Origin: Nitrospira sp. MA-1
GTDB taxonomy: Bacteria; Nitrospirota; Nitrospiria; Nitrospirales; UBA8639
NCBI GenBank assembly: GCA_032139905.1
Contig: JAQJDB010000005.1
Span: 541,001-605,000, forward strand
DNA: 64,000 nucleotides
Reading direction: 5' to 3'
The notes under the pieces are model-generated. The model saw nothing but the letters and a program-made list of their open reading frames with translations, was not told where the DNA came from and ran no database searches. Shown piece by piece: positions 1 to 9,700 of the stretch (within the stretch, counting starts at the first letter, position 1; each line of letters opens with the position of its first letter). Both the position numbers and the translations under genes were made by a program.

Positions 1-595
1 GCACCTCCTTAGCATCAGATTGCTCCAGAAGTCCCTGTAATCGTTCCACATTGAGGTTGAGGAGTGACACGAGCCGGTAGGCCACCGAAAGGGGATTTTT
101 TTCTGCTCGAAGCACCGCCACCAATTCCACTACGCCTTGGGTCGTCAATAATTCCGGTAATTGGCCAATGAGTTCCACCAGTTCACGATGCAAGGCTTCA
201 AGTTCCAGGTCGGATTCAAGAGAGAGAGCCAGTTGCCGGGACCGAACGATCATATGGGGTTCGGCTTGTTCCTGCTTGAGTAGGACGACGCGTTCGATGC
301 CCTGTGCGAGAACCTGGAGATGGCCGTCCGGAGTTTTTCCCATTTGCTTGATGACGGCCTTTGTGCCAATGCGATACAGGTCATCGAACCCGGGTTCTTC
401 CTTTTCAGAGTCACGCTGAGTGGCGAACACCAGAGCTTTGTCTTCCGAATTCATCGCGGCTTCCACCGCCGCGATCGAGCGGGGTCGGCCAATCGTGAAG
501 GGAACAAGGGTATCGGGGAACAAGACCGTTCGTTTGACAGGGACGAGCGGGAGGGAAACGATGAGTGTATTCTCGGGTTCTGGGGGAGTATCCAT
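1..595 (-). CDS. lon: Lon protease, N-terminal part (partial)
   Basis: This is the first 198 codons of an ATP-dependent Lon protease, which degrades misfolded and regulatory proteins in the cytoplasm. The reading frame is open from the ATG at 595 down to the window edge. The translation shows the Lon substrate-binding (LAN) domain: an N-terminal LPLVPVKRTVLFPDTLVPF segment, the IGRPRSIAAVE loop, DLYRIGTKAVIKQM, and a helical region ending in LLNLNVERLQGLLEQSDAKEV. The AAA+ and Ser-Lys peptidase domains lie outside the window. It is divergent from the TetR gene at 1004. A TATAAT-like -10 and a CTTGTT/AACAAG palindrome sit upstream. The family call rests on the LAN-domain pattern and is confident. 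Confidence 0.9.
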   Translation of the reverse strand, partial: MDTPPEPENTLIVSLPLVPVKRTVLFPDTLVPFTIGRPRSIAAVEAAMNSEDKALVFATQRDSEKEEPGFDDLYRIGTKAVIKQMGKTPDGHLQVLAQGIERVVLLKQEQAEPHMIVRSRQLALSLESDLELEALHRELVELIGQLPELLTTQGVVELVAVLRAEKNPLSVAYRLVSLLNLNVERLQGLLEQSDAKEV

Positions 596-629
596 TTTGG
601 TCCTTACCGTTCTTCAGGAATATAGCAAC

Positions 630-653
630 ATTATACTTGTTCTCCCCAACAAG
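630..653 (-). promoter_or_regulatory. lon promoter -10 with adjoining palindrome
   Basis: Read on the minus strand, a perfect TATAAT lies at 635-630, about 35 bases before the lon start. Directly upstream is the inverted repeat CTTGTT-GGGGAG-AACAAG (653-636), which fills the usual spacer. No good -35 hexamer is present, so the promoter may need an activator or be controlled by a repressor bound to the palindrome. The palindrome does not match the CIRCE or HAIR consensus. Confidence 0.45.
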
Positions 654-919
654 ATACGCATCTTTTTCGTTGAGTCAAATTGATTGGCAGGACTTACCCG
701 TGTTGTTATGCGGGTGGTAGTTAAAAAGCCTTTCATGAGCGAAACTGAAAACCTGCACCTATGTTGGTGATCAATTCTCGTCCTCATAATGCGAGGTGGA
801 ATCTCCGTGGTGTACATCTGAATATCGCAGAACATCCTGAGTATTGATGATTGTGATGAGTCAGAATTGGCCATGTAAGCTTTACGAATTTTCCACCCTT
901 CCCGAAAAAATTGCAAATG

Positions 920-985
920 ATCCAGATTTCCTGGATTCCTTGACAGCTTTCTGGGGAAATTTTAAAATTGTAAGTAAATACTTAC
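920..985 (+). promoter_or_regulatory. Promoter and palindromic operator of the TetR/ABC-efflux operon
   Basis: TTGACA at 940-945 and TAAAAT at 963-968 are separated by exactly 17 bases, a near-consensus sigma70 promoter. The predicted start (about 975) lies inside the perfect palindrome GTAAGTA-AA-TACTTAC (970-985), which ends 18 bases before the TetR start codon. A second inverted repeat, ATCCAG/CTGGAT (920-936), lies upstream of the -35. The placement is what is expected of an autoregulatory TetR-family operator. Apart from these sites and the lon promoter, the 596-1003 gap holds nothing recognisable. Confidence 0.7.
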
Positions 986-1003
986 TAATTAGGAAGCCCC
1001 CAA

Positions 1004-1678
1004 ATGCGATCATCACCGAAACGAATATCCGGTCCGGTCCGGAAGGCCAAAATCATTCAATCGGCGGCCTCCTTATTTGCCAAAAAAGGCTTTAGCGGGA
1101 CAAAGACCCGGGAGATTGCTCAGAGGGCAGGAGTAAGCGAAGCCCTTATTTTTAAACATTTTCCCAGTAAAGAAGATTTGTATGCGGCCATTCTTGCAGA
1201 GGAATCTCCCGTGCCGGGATTACTCTCCAGAGTGAAAAGTCTTGCTGGGGAACAAAAGGATGTTGAGGTGTTTTCCGTGATTGCCCGGACGGTGGTCGGA
1301 GGGGCTCCGGATTCCGATTTGATGCGGCTGATTTTATTTAGCGCACTGGAAAACCATGAGATGTCGGATATGTTTTTCCACAATCACATCCGAGTGTTTT
1401 ATGATTTTTTGGCCGGCTACATTCAACAGCGCATAGAAGATGGGGCCTTTCAACCGGTTCAGCCCCTTATTGCTGCACGCGCCTTTATGGGCATGCTGAT
1501 TTATCATCGGTTGTTGACGGTCCTATTTCAGGCTCAACTCCCTCAGACAGCTGAAGACATTTCCCGAACCTTTGTGAACATCATGATGAACGGACTTAAA
1601 ATTCCTTCACCGGAAGGAGCCGCCCGCTTGTCAGGTCAAATAAAAAAACCCCGGAAGCGGACGGCACGGAAAATATGA
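1004..1678 (+). CDS. TetR/AcrR-family transcriptional regulator
   Basis: This 224-residue DNA-binding repressor probably controls the ABC efflux operon that it heads. The N-terminal helix-turn-helix is clear at about residues 12-60 (ARKAKIIQSAASLFAKKGF-type start, TKTREIAQRAGVSEALIFKHF, SKEDLYAAILAEE). The C-terminal ligand-binding part is helical and has no family-specific signature. The last residues are Lys/Arg-rich. The stop overlaps the next ATG by four bases (ATGA), indicating translational coupling to the permease. A near-consensus promoter and perfect palindrome lie immediately upstream, fitting autoregulation. Ligand unknown. Confidence 0.92.
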   Translation: MRSSPKRISGPVRKAKIIQSAASLFAKKGFSGTKTREIAQRAGVSEALIFKHFPSKEDLYAAILAEESPVPGLLSRVKSLAGEQKDVEVFSVIARTVVGGAPDSDLMRLILFSALENHEMSDMFFHNHIRVFYDFLAGYIQQRIEDGAFQPVQPLIAARAFMGMLIYHRLLTVLFQAQLPQTAEDISRTFVNIMMNGLKIPSPEGAARLSGQIKKPRKRTARKI

Positions 1679-2808
1679 ATTACGTTGCACTGAAAATGTT
1701 GTTTGGCGATCGCCCCAAATACCTCATGTTGCTGGCAGGGCTCACATTTTCCACGATGCTCATTGTTCAGCAGGGATCCATTTTCTGGGGGTTGATGACC
1801 TGGTCACAATCGGGCATCACCAATGTGAATGCCCCTGTGTGGGTTACCGATTCCAATATCAATCAAGTCGAAGAGATTAAACCGCTGGCTGATACGACGG
1901 TGAACCTGGTTCGAAGTGTTTCCGGGGTGGAATGGGCGGTTCCTCTCTATAAGGGCGTTCAGCGTGCGAGGCTGCGGGATGGGAACTATGAACAAATTGC
2001 TTTAGTCGGAATTGAATCCAGTACCTTAATTGGCCGACCCGGTAAGGTATTGGATGGCAAGATTGAAGAGCTACGCTCTCCTGACGCGGTCGCGATCGAT
2101 CAATTAGGGGTGGAACGATTAGGTGGGCCCGAGAATATTCATCTCGGCACCACGTTTGAAATCAATGATCACCGTGTCAGAGTCGTGGCAATCGTGCAGA
2201 CTCAAAAAAGTTTTCAAAACTTTCCCTTTGTTTACACCACCTACGAGCGAGCCTTGAGTGTGACACCCGAAGAACGGCGGAAGTTGTCGTATGTGCTTGC
2301 CAGTCCGGTGAGTGGAGTCGGTCCCGAAGAATTAGCCAGGCGTATTCATGAGCAAACCGGATTAGGCGCATTTACCGAAGACCAGTTTGGATGGAAAACC
2401 ATTCGATGGATTCTACAAAACACCGGTATTGGCGTGAATTTTGGTACTACCGTCCTATTAGGATTTATTGTGGGGATGGCGATTTCCGGACAAACCTTTT
2501 ATCTATTTACGGTCGAGAATCTGCCGCAGTTCGGCGCGCTGAAAGCGATAGGAGCTAGCACGGGTATGCTGGCGCGTATGATTCTTCTGCAAAGTTTTAC
2601 CGTCGGGTCCATTGGATATGGAGTCGGTGTGGGATTGGCCACCCTGTTTGGATTGACCGCTGCAGGTGGAGGGCGGCTCCCCTTTAAAGAAACATGGCCT
2701 CTTCTCGTCGGAGTGGGCGTGGCGCTCCTGTTGATCTGTGCGGTATCGAGTGTGATTAGTATTCGAAAGTTGGCCAAACTTGAACCGGCGATTGTATTTC
2801 GGGGGTAG
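1675..2808 (+). CDS. ABC transporter permease, FtsX/MacB/DevC type
   Basis: This is a 377-residue inner-membrane permease. The topology is that of the MacB/FtsX family: one N-terminal membrane segment (about residues 17-37), a large periplasmic domain (about 40-255), then three C-terminal segments with the FtsX-like run GFIVGMAISGQTFYLFTVEN and the sequence LPQFGALKAIGAS, followed by a final helix ending LEPAIVFRG. The arrangement with an ATPase (2813), a membrane-fusion protein (3551) and an outer-membrane factor (4584) indicates a tripartite efflux or secretion machine like MacAB-TolC or cyanobacterial DevBCA. It overlaps the TetR gene by four bases. Substrate cannot be read from sequence. 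Confidence 0.88.
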   Translation: MNYVALKMLFGDRPKYLMLLAGLTFSTMLIVQQGSIFWGLMTWSQSGITNVNAPVWVTDSNINQVEEIKPLADTTVNLVRSVSGVEWAVPLYKGVQRARLRDGNYEQIALVGIESSTLIGRPGKVLDGKIEELRSPDAVAIDQLGVERLGGPENIHLGTTFEINDHRVRVVAIVQTQKSFQNFPFVYTTYERALSVTPEERRKLSYVLASPVSGVGPEELARRIHEQTGLGAFTEDQFGWKTIRWILQNTGIGVNFGTTVLLGFIVGMAISGQTFYLFTVENLPQFGALKAIGASTGMLARMILLQSFTVGSIGYGVGVGLATLFGLTAAGGGRLPFKETWPLLVGVGVALLLICAVSSVISIRKLAKLEPAIVFRG

Positions 2809-2812
2809 CGTC

Positions 2813-3550
2813 GTGAGTAATCCGTCTCCAACTCTCAATCATGATTCGGCTCACTGGCTGGTGCAGGCCAGGGGGGTGGTGAAATCGTTTGGGGAAGGAG
2901 AGACCCGGATCCCAGTCCTAAAGGGAGTGGATCTAAATGTCGCCCGTGGGGAAGTCTTGTTGCTGGTGGGGCCTTCAGGTAGCGGGAAAACGACGCTCTT
3001 GTCGGTGATTGCCGGTATTTTAGAAAGCGATGAGGGAGAGGTGAGAATTTTAGGCGAATCCATTCTGGAATTGTCCGCGTCTGAAAAAACGAAATTTCGC
3101 TTGGATCATCTCGGATTTATTTTCCAGCAATACCATCTATTACCCACCCTCACGGCGGTCGAAAATGCGGCTGTCCCGTTATTGATTCGGGGAGTAGCCA
3201 AACACGATGCCCTGGCTCAGGCGGAGAAGGTCCTTGGGAGCATGGGCATGGGAGCGCGCTTGGCCGCATTGCCAACCCGACTGTCGGGAGGGGAGCAGCA
3301 GCGGGTGGCGATTGCCCGAGCTTTGGTGAGTGATCCCCAGTTATTGCTGTGTGATGAACCGACGGCGAACCTGGATGGAGAGACGGGACACCGGATTGTC
3401 CAGCAATTACATGATATCGGGAAAAAGCATGATCGGGGGGTGATTATCGTGACGCACGATACCCGAATTTTTGAATTTGGCGATCGCATTGTCCACATGG
3501 AAGATGGACGAGTGAACCAGATCCAAGAAGGGCAGGAGACACCCGTTTAA
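2813..3550 (+). CDS. ABC transporter ATP-binding protein, LolD/MacB/DevA type
   Basis: This is the ATPase of the exporter, about 245 residues. Walker A is GPSGSGKTT, the Q-loop region is FIFQQYHLLPTLTAVENA, the signature is LSGGEQQRVAIARAL and Walker B is LLLCDEPTANLD, followed by the H-loop IIVTHD. FQQYHLLP and the Glu-Gln-Gln signature are typical of the MacB/LolD/FtsE subfamily. I place the start at the GTG at 2813, preceded by GGGGG and four bases after the permease stop; an in-frame ATG at 2780 would lie inside the permease gene. The stop is followed at once by the ATG of the fusion protein. It should power the mechanotransmission-type permease at 1675. Confidence 0.9.
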   Translation: MSNPSPTLNHDSAHWLVQARGVVKSFGEGETRIPVLKGVDLNVARGEVLLLVGPSGSGKTTLLSVIAGILESDEGEVRILGESILELSASEKTKFRLDHLGFIFQQYHLLPTLTAVENAAVPLLIRGVAKHDALAQAEKVLGSMGMGARLAALPTRLSGGEQQRVAIARALVSDPQLLLCDEPTANLDGETGHRIVQQLHDIGKKHDRGVIIVTHDTRIFEFGDRIVHMEDGRVNQIQEGQETPV

Positions 3551-4573
3551 ATGGTATTTCGACGTCTGAGCTTTTGGATCGCGGTGGGGGGCATTATTTT
3601 GACGATTGCGACGTTGTGGGGCGCCAATAAGAAAGTGGCTCCGCCTCCACCAATGGAAGCTCCTCCTCAGAATCCGTATCCAGTCACCGTGGCTGCGGCA
3701 GGCATTATTGAAGCGGTGAATGAAAATGTCCGGATCGCGCCTCCGGTCTCCGGTCTTGTGACGGAGGTGTCTGTCACGGTGGCGGATCATGTTGAGCAGG
3801 GAGATCCGTTGTTTCAGTTGGATGATCGGGAGTTGCGGGCACAATTGCAAACCAAGACTGATTCGCTCCCGTCTGCGGCGGCGCGGATCGCCGAGCAGGA
3901 GATCCGGCTTCGGGATCTCCATGACCAATTGAAGCGGCTTCAGTCGGTCACAGACCGTCGGGCGGTCAGTGAAGATGATGTGAAGCGAAAATGGCATGAG
4001 ACGGAAGGAGCCAAGCGGGCGTTGGTTCGGGCAAGGGCTGATCTCCATTTGGCCCGAACGGAACGCGATGAAGTCCAAACGTTGTTAAATCGTCTCACCG
4101 TCCGGGCACCACGTGCGGGGACGATTCTTCAGGTCAACGTTCGGGCTGGTGAATATGCCACGGTGAATCCCATAGAGCCGCTCATCTTATTGGGAAATAC
4201 GGAGACCCTACAGGTGCGGGCCGATATCGATGAGGTCAACGCGCCGTTGGTGGTGCCGGGAAGCCCGGCTGTGGCCTATCTCAAAGGGTTTACCGATAAG
4301 TCCATTTCTCTCACCTTTGATCGGATTGAGCCGTACATTGTGCCCAAACGTTCCCTCACTGGCGAAAATCGCGAGCGGGTCGACACCAGGGTGCTCCAGG
4401 TAATTTATGGATTTGAAAGGCCCTCGTTCTCGGTCTATGTTGGCCAACAAGTTGATGTCTATATTGAACGCTCTGCTGTTCAGGTCTCAGGACAGGACCA
4501 AAGCCAATGGGGGAAAGGGGCTCAGCAATCTGATGTCTCCCGTCCGTTGTCGAAGGCAGGTGAGACTCAATAA
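3551..4573 (+). CDS. HlyD-family membrane fusion protein of ABC exporter
   Basis: This 340-residue periplasmic adaptor links the ABC permease to the outer-membrane factor. It has one N-terminal membrane anchor (about residues 8-24), a Pro-rich linker, a biotinyl-lipoyl-like half motif (IAPPVSGLVTEVSVTVADHVEQGDPLF), a coiled-coil hairpin (about 95-180) and the second lipoyl half plus beta-barrel (VRAPRAGTILQVNVRAGEY onward). The C-terminal part has the MacA/DevB-like run VGQQVDVYIE. The ATG follows directly on the stop of the ATPase gene, so translation is coupled. Its final codons are followed 10 bases later by the outer-membrane factor start. Confidence 0.9.
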   Translation: MVFRRLSFWIAVGGIILTIATLWGANKKVAPPPPMEAPPQNPYPVTVAAAGIIEAVNENVRIAPPVSGLVTEVSVTVADHVEQGDPLFQLDDRELRAQLQTKTDSLPSAAARIAEQEIRLRDLHDQLKRLQSVTDRRAVSEDDVKRKWHETEGAKRALVRARADLHLARTERDEVQTLLNRLTVRAPRAGTILQVNVRAGEYATVNPIEPLILLGNTETLQVRADIDEVNAPLVVPGSPAVAYLKGFTDKSISLTFDRIEPYIVPKRSLTGENRERVDTRVLQVIYGFERPSFSVYVGQQVDVYIERSAVQVSGQDQSQWGKGAQQSDVSRPLSKAGETQ

Positions 4574-4583
4574 GGGGAAACGC

Positions 4584-6062
4584 ATGATCGCCAAGAAACA
4601 TGTACCCATGATGCTTGTGATTCTTTGTCTGCCGGGATGTCTGGTGGGGCCGGACTATCAGCAGCCGGACCTCAATGTCCCGGAAGACTGGAACAGAATG
4701 ACCCTGGAAGGCTCATCTTCTCTGCTTCCCATCACGGTCGGCCAAGTGCCGGAGGCCGAGTGGTGGCGAATGTTCGCCAACGATGAATTGAATGGATTGA
4801 TTGAACAGGCTTTGGATCGGAACCACGATCTGCGACAAGCTGCGTTTCGGGTGCTGGAGGCTCGTGCGATTGCCTATGGGTCAGGAGCCGGGCTTTATCC
4901 CAATGTGTCGTTGAATGGATCTTATAGCCGGATTCGTCGATCGGAAAGCATTTTGGTCGGTCCCACAGGAGGGGCACCTGAAGGGTTCGCGCCGCCCGGA
5001 GCTGATTTTGATATTTGGCGTGCGGACATCGATCTTCGATGGGAACTGGATTTATGGGGTCGCATTCGCCGCGGAAAGGAGGCCTTTACCGCAGAAGCGT
5101 TGGGGAGCGAAATGAATCGCCGCGGTTTGTTATTGAGCCTGGTGGGTGAGGTGGGAGATGCCTATTTTCGGCTTCGCGAACTCGATGAACAAGTGGAAAT
5201 TGCCGAACGGAACCTGGCCCTTCAACAAGACTCACTGTCGATCATCCGGAGCCGTGCGCAGGCCGGTCTGGTATCGGACCTGGATGTGAAACGAGAGGAA
5301 ACCCTTGTGGCTCAAACGGCCTCGCAAATTCCCGAGTTTCGTCGTCAACGGGCTGTGCAACTGCATCAACTCGAAGTGTTGACCGGGGCCAATCCTGGGA
5401 CGCTGGTGTTGTCCTCCAAACCCCTTCGGTCCGTGATGGCACAACCAACGATCCCTGTTGGTCTGCCTTCAGATCTCTTGCAACGGCGCCCGGATATTTT
5501 GGAAAAGGAGGAAACCTTAAAAGCCGCCAATGCTCGAATTGGAGAAGCGCGCGCCTACTTTTTCCCCAGCGTGGCCATCACGGGAAACGGAGGATTTCTC
5601 ACCAGCGAATTCGATCAATGGTTCAAATGGGGCAGCCGCAACATGGCGATCGGTCCTTCGGTTACCCTTCCGATCTTTGAAGGCTATACCAATTTGGCCA
5701 GATTAGAGGTGGCGGAAAACCGGTATCAGCAAATGTTAGAAGACTACCAGCAAACCATTCTGAATGCGTTCAGGGAAGTGGCTGATGTGCTGGTTGCCCT
5801 GCAAACGCGCAAAGAGCAATTGGTCAGTCAACACCAACATGTGGGAGCGGCGCGGGAATCACTGGAGCTGGCGGACATACGGTATCGCAAGGGATTGGTC
5901 AGCTATATCGACGTCATAGATGCTCAGCGCATCGTGCTCGATGCAGAATTGGGAGTGGTCCAAACCGAGCGGGCACGTCTCACGGCTATGGTGGATTTGT
6001 TCAAAGCTGTAGGCGGCGGTTGGCAGAATGAACAGTTGGCTCACCTGACCAAAAAGCCCTGA
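4584..6062 (+). CDS. NodT/TolC-family outer-membrane efflux lipoprotein
   Basis: This 492-residue outer-membrane channel completes the tripartite exporter. The start at 4584 is chosen because AAGGGGA precedes it and it yields a lipoprotein signal (MMLVILCLPGCLVGPDYQ, lipobox LPGC); upstream in-frame starts would overlap the fusion protein gene. VGPDYQQP and the later LDLWGRIRRG and RPDILEKEETLKAANARIGEARA segments are hallmarks of the NodT subfamily, with two outer-membrane-factor repeats. Expected to be acylated and inserted as a trimer. It is the last gene of the TetR-headed operon. Confidence 0.93.
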   Translation: MIAKKHVPMMLVILCLPGCLVGPDYQQPDLNVPEDWNRMTLEGSSSLLPITVGQVPEAEWWRMFANDELNGLIEQALDRNHDLRQAAFRVLEARAIAYGSGAGLYPNVSLNGSYSRIRRSESILVGPTGGAPEGFAPPGADFDIWRADIDLRWELDLWGRIRRGKEAFTAEALGSEMNRRGLLLSLVGEVGDAYFRLRELDEQVEIAERNLALQQDSLSIIRSRAQAGLVSDLDVKREETLVAQTASQIPEFRRQRAVQLHQLEVLTGANPGTLVLSSKPLRSVMAQPTIPVGLPSDLLQRRPDILEKEETLKAANARIGEARAYFFPSVAITGNGGFLTSEFDQWFKWGSRNMAIGPSVTLPIFEGYTNLARLEVAENRYQQMLEDYQQTILNAFREVADVLVALQTRKEQLVSQHQHVGAARESLELADIRYRKGLVSYIDVIDAQRIVLDAELGVVQTERARLTAMVDLFKAVGGGWQNEQLAHLTKKP

Positions 6063-6761
6063 CCGGTAGAGACATCGGGCGATACGTCTATCTTTCATGA
6101 TCGAATGACGTGCACTGAAAACAAGGTTCCATCGGAACGTCGCGACAAAGAAATAACCATTTTTGTTGCTTATAATCATTAATGACTTTACCTGATGCTG
6201 TGGAGCCGGCATGGTAGGGACCCCTACGAAAAAGGTAGAGTGCATCGCCTGCCAAAGTTCCCCCTCTCAATTGTCGTCATTCCGACAAGTCATTAGCCGG
6301 AATCAGTTCCAATTAATCATGACACCAATGTCTCTCTCTCAATAGAAGTCGATGGGTCACCCCCACGTTGTGACGGGATTGGGCACCGAACCCTTCTCAA
6401 TTGATCTCGGACCACCCTGTCCGATGTAGAGACGCCCCGGTGGGATGTGCAGCATGAATGGCCAGACGACCGGCGACATCACCTCCCAAATCTACAGAAG
6501 ATGTGTCGTGGATGGCCACCCGACGTGCGGTGAAGACGACGTTTCACGGGAACGCCCCTACGAAGAAACAAATTCGGTGGGAGAGATGCCATAGCAAAGG
6601 GTAGGAATTATTCGGTGGATTTGCTGTAATTGGATTCCGTTTTCTTTTGACTGGCAATTGAGTGAAACACACAGTAGTCATCGTCGATATATTTTAGGAA
6701 GCGTTTGTTCCGCCGGGGAGAATCGGTGGGTATATCACCAGTACTGTATGAGGAATAACCA
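6063..6761 (+). other. Non-coding leader before the CHAT/hydrolase locus
   Basis: About 700 bases without a convincing gene. No terminator with a T run is evident after the efflux operon. The sequence CCCCTACGAA occurs twice (near 6222 and 6556). A TTGACT hexamer at 6647-6652 could be a -35, but no good -10 lies at the right distance. The giant gene has its own ribosome site (AGGA about six bases before 6762). The long leader may carry the promoter for the accessory locus. Confidence 0.4.
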
Positions 6762-9700
6762 ATGAAATGTCTTCGTGTTCATGGGCAACGTGAGCCCCTC
6801 GACCTGAAATCCGCAACTCCCGATTTCCCTGGCAATTTGAAGGACCTGGTCACTCTTAAACACAGTGCCAGGGTCCAAGGGGCTCGCGCGGGCCAACCCC
6901 CTCTGGAAATTGATGATCTGAGTTCAGACGATCTCATCCAACTGGAATTGGATCAGGGGATTAAATTCTGGGTGCGTGCCGATGATCTGGAAAGGGATTT
7001 TGGATTGACTCCCAGCCGAGGGTCTACCGGTGACGTGGTCGAGCTTCCCCTTGCGTTGCCTCTAGGGACTCCCAGTCGGGGCATCGTCGGCAATTGGGTG
7101 ATTAAAGGGTTCAAAGTGTTTGGCCTGGACCCTGTCGGTGCGACCACAGACTTGATTAAGGACAAGGTCGAAGGTGTGATGAAACCTGGTCCTGGACTCT
7201 ATCGGTGGGAAGGAAAAGAATCGTCTGATTACACACGGATCAAATCCCTGGCAAAGGAAAAGACAGATACACCGTGGCTGGTCTTCATTCATGGAACCGC
7301 CTCTTCGACCGAAGGCAGTTTCGGCGGACTCTGGGAGGGGGGCGCCAATGCCCGCATGGTGCAACTTCTTGGCCATTACCCCAAACGTGTGCTGGCCTTT
7401 CAACATCGAACGCTTTCTCAGAATTCCATTCAAAACGCGTTGGACCTTGCCGGATATTTTCCCGAAGGGGCTCGTCTGCACCTGGTCTCGCATTCCCGTG
7501 GCGGACTCGTGGGGGAATTGCTCTGTCGCAGCATCATGGAAGGCCGATTTCCCTTTGATCAGGATGATTTCCAGGTCTTTGCGCAACCGGATCGAAAGGA
7601 CGATCTGAAGCAGTTGGAGCAACTCGGTCATCTGCTCCAACAAAAGCAATTGATCATTGAACGGTTTGTTCGGGTTGGGTGTCCAGCTCGCGGAACTACG
7701 TTGGCCAGTGGCCGGCTGGATCGGTATCTGTCGATTATCCTGAACGTGGTTGAGGCCATCCCGGGGCTGAAGGGCAATCCGGTGCTGGAAGGTCTCTCCG
7801 CATTCCTGCTGGGCGTGGTGAAAAACCGGACCAAACCGGAAGAGTTGCCGGGGTTGGAAGCGCAGATGCCGACCTCCCCGTTGGTTCGCATCCTCAATCG
7901 CCCGGGAATCCGGTCAATGGCTGATCTGCATATTTTAGGCGGGGATGTGGCCGGAGAAGGGGTGGTGGGGCGGCTCAAAACCTTCGTGACGGATTTATTC
8001 TATCGTGAAGATCATGATCTGGTGGTGAATACCCCGGCGATGTTCGGTGGGACAGAGCGGACAGGGGAGGTGCAGTATTGGATCGACACCGGAAAGGAGG
8101 TGGATCATTTCCATTATTTTCGCAATCCGGAAACGGCAAATCGGCTGATGCAAGCTCTCACCAAGGATGCGCCTCATTCTCTATTTCACCGACTGGAGCG
8201 TGAACCTTCCGAAGTGACCGAAGATGATTACCGCAAACGTGCTGTGGGATCCCCACAGCCTGTTGTCTATGTCCTTCCCGGCACCATGGGCAGTCAACTC
8301 AAGGTGGGAAACGATCGTGTCTGGTTAGATAAGTTGGATTTAGCTTTTGGCGGCCTGAAAAAACTGAAGTATACCGCGAAGGGTGTGGAGGCTGATCAAC
8401 CGATCGGGAGTGGCTATAAGGACCTCATCAAGTATTTGGCCAATTCACATACGGTTAAACCCTTTGCCTATGATTGGCGAAAATCCCTGATCGAACTTGC
8501 TGACCGGTTTCGTAAGGATTTAGAGGAAACGGTCAAAGTACAGGAAGCTGTGGGACAACCGGTGCGGATTGTCGCGCACTCCATGGGCGGATTGGTGGTG
8601 CGAGTCATGATGGCGACGGAAGAGGGAAAGAAGGTGTGGGATCGCATGTGCCGGCATCCCGGTGCCCGGTTCATCATGTTGGGCACACCCAATATGGGGT
8701 CGCATGCCATCACCGGCATGCTCATGGGGCGTGATCCACTGGTGCGAATGTTAGACCTTCTGGATATTACGAATTCCCAAACGACTCTTTTGGGAATTAT
8801 TTCCAGATTTGATGGAGTGTTGCAGCTTCTCCCGCATACCGGGACTCTTGATGTGTATCAAGTGGAAACCTGGCGGTCCCTCCTGGAGCATGACCGGGAT
8901 CGAGTGCGAGGGCTATTCGGGGCGAAAGTGGCGACCTCAAAAACTGCTGGTATTGAGTGGCCGGTGCCTGATGCCGCACAACTGGCTGATGCCTTCAAGG
9001 TTCAGCGACTTCTTCAGGACAGCCCGATTGACTCTCAACGGATGATCTATGTTGCGGGGCGTGCGGATGCGACACCGTGTGATGTCTCCATTGATCTCTC
9101 GGCCTCAGCCGAACGGCGAATACGGATTGATGCGACCCCCTTTGGGGATGGTCGGGTTCCCTGGGATACCGGTATTCCTGAAGCCCTTAAGCACCAGACG
9201 TATTATATGGACAGTGAGCATGGTGACCTGGCCAATGCTCCGGAAGCCTTTGATGCCTTGCTTGATTTATTGAATGCCGGGGTCACCACGAAGTTGTCCC
9301 AAGTGCCTCTCGTTCGTCGGGGGGTGTCCGTTGTCCCCTTTGAGCTCCCCGAGGTTCGGCTCGAAATGTATCCCAACGAGGAGGATCTCATTGCGTCCGC
9401 CCTGGGCTCGGCTCGCATCAAAAAGAAACGCCAGCCTACCCGGAAAATTAGCGTGACCATGGTCCATGGCAATTTGTCCCGCGCCTCGTCTCCTGTGGCG
9501 GTGGGGCATTATGAAGGAGACACGATTGTTAGTGCCGAGGCCTATCTTGACCGGCAACTCAATGGTCGATTGCGTGAACGACAGTGCTTGGGTCTCTATC
9601 CGGATAAACTTAATACTTCTGCCGTGGTGCTAACCGATGGGGATTGTGATCAGGAAAGAACGCATCCAGGGGCCATCGTCGTGGGGTTGGGCATGGTTGG

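Noticed and set aside
614-916. 100-codon frame on the minus strand between lon and the TetR gene
   Set aside because: It covers both promoters, has no ribosome site, and its composition (many Arg/Thr/Ser, no domain) looks non-coding.
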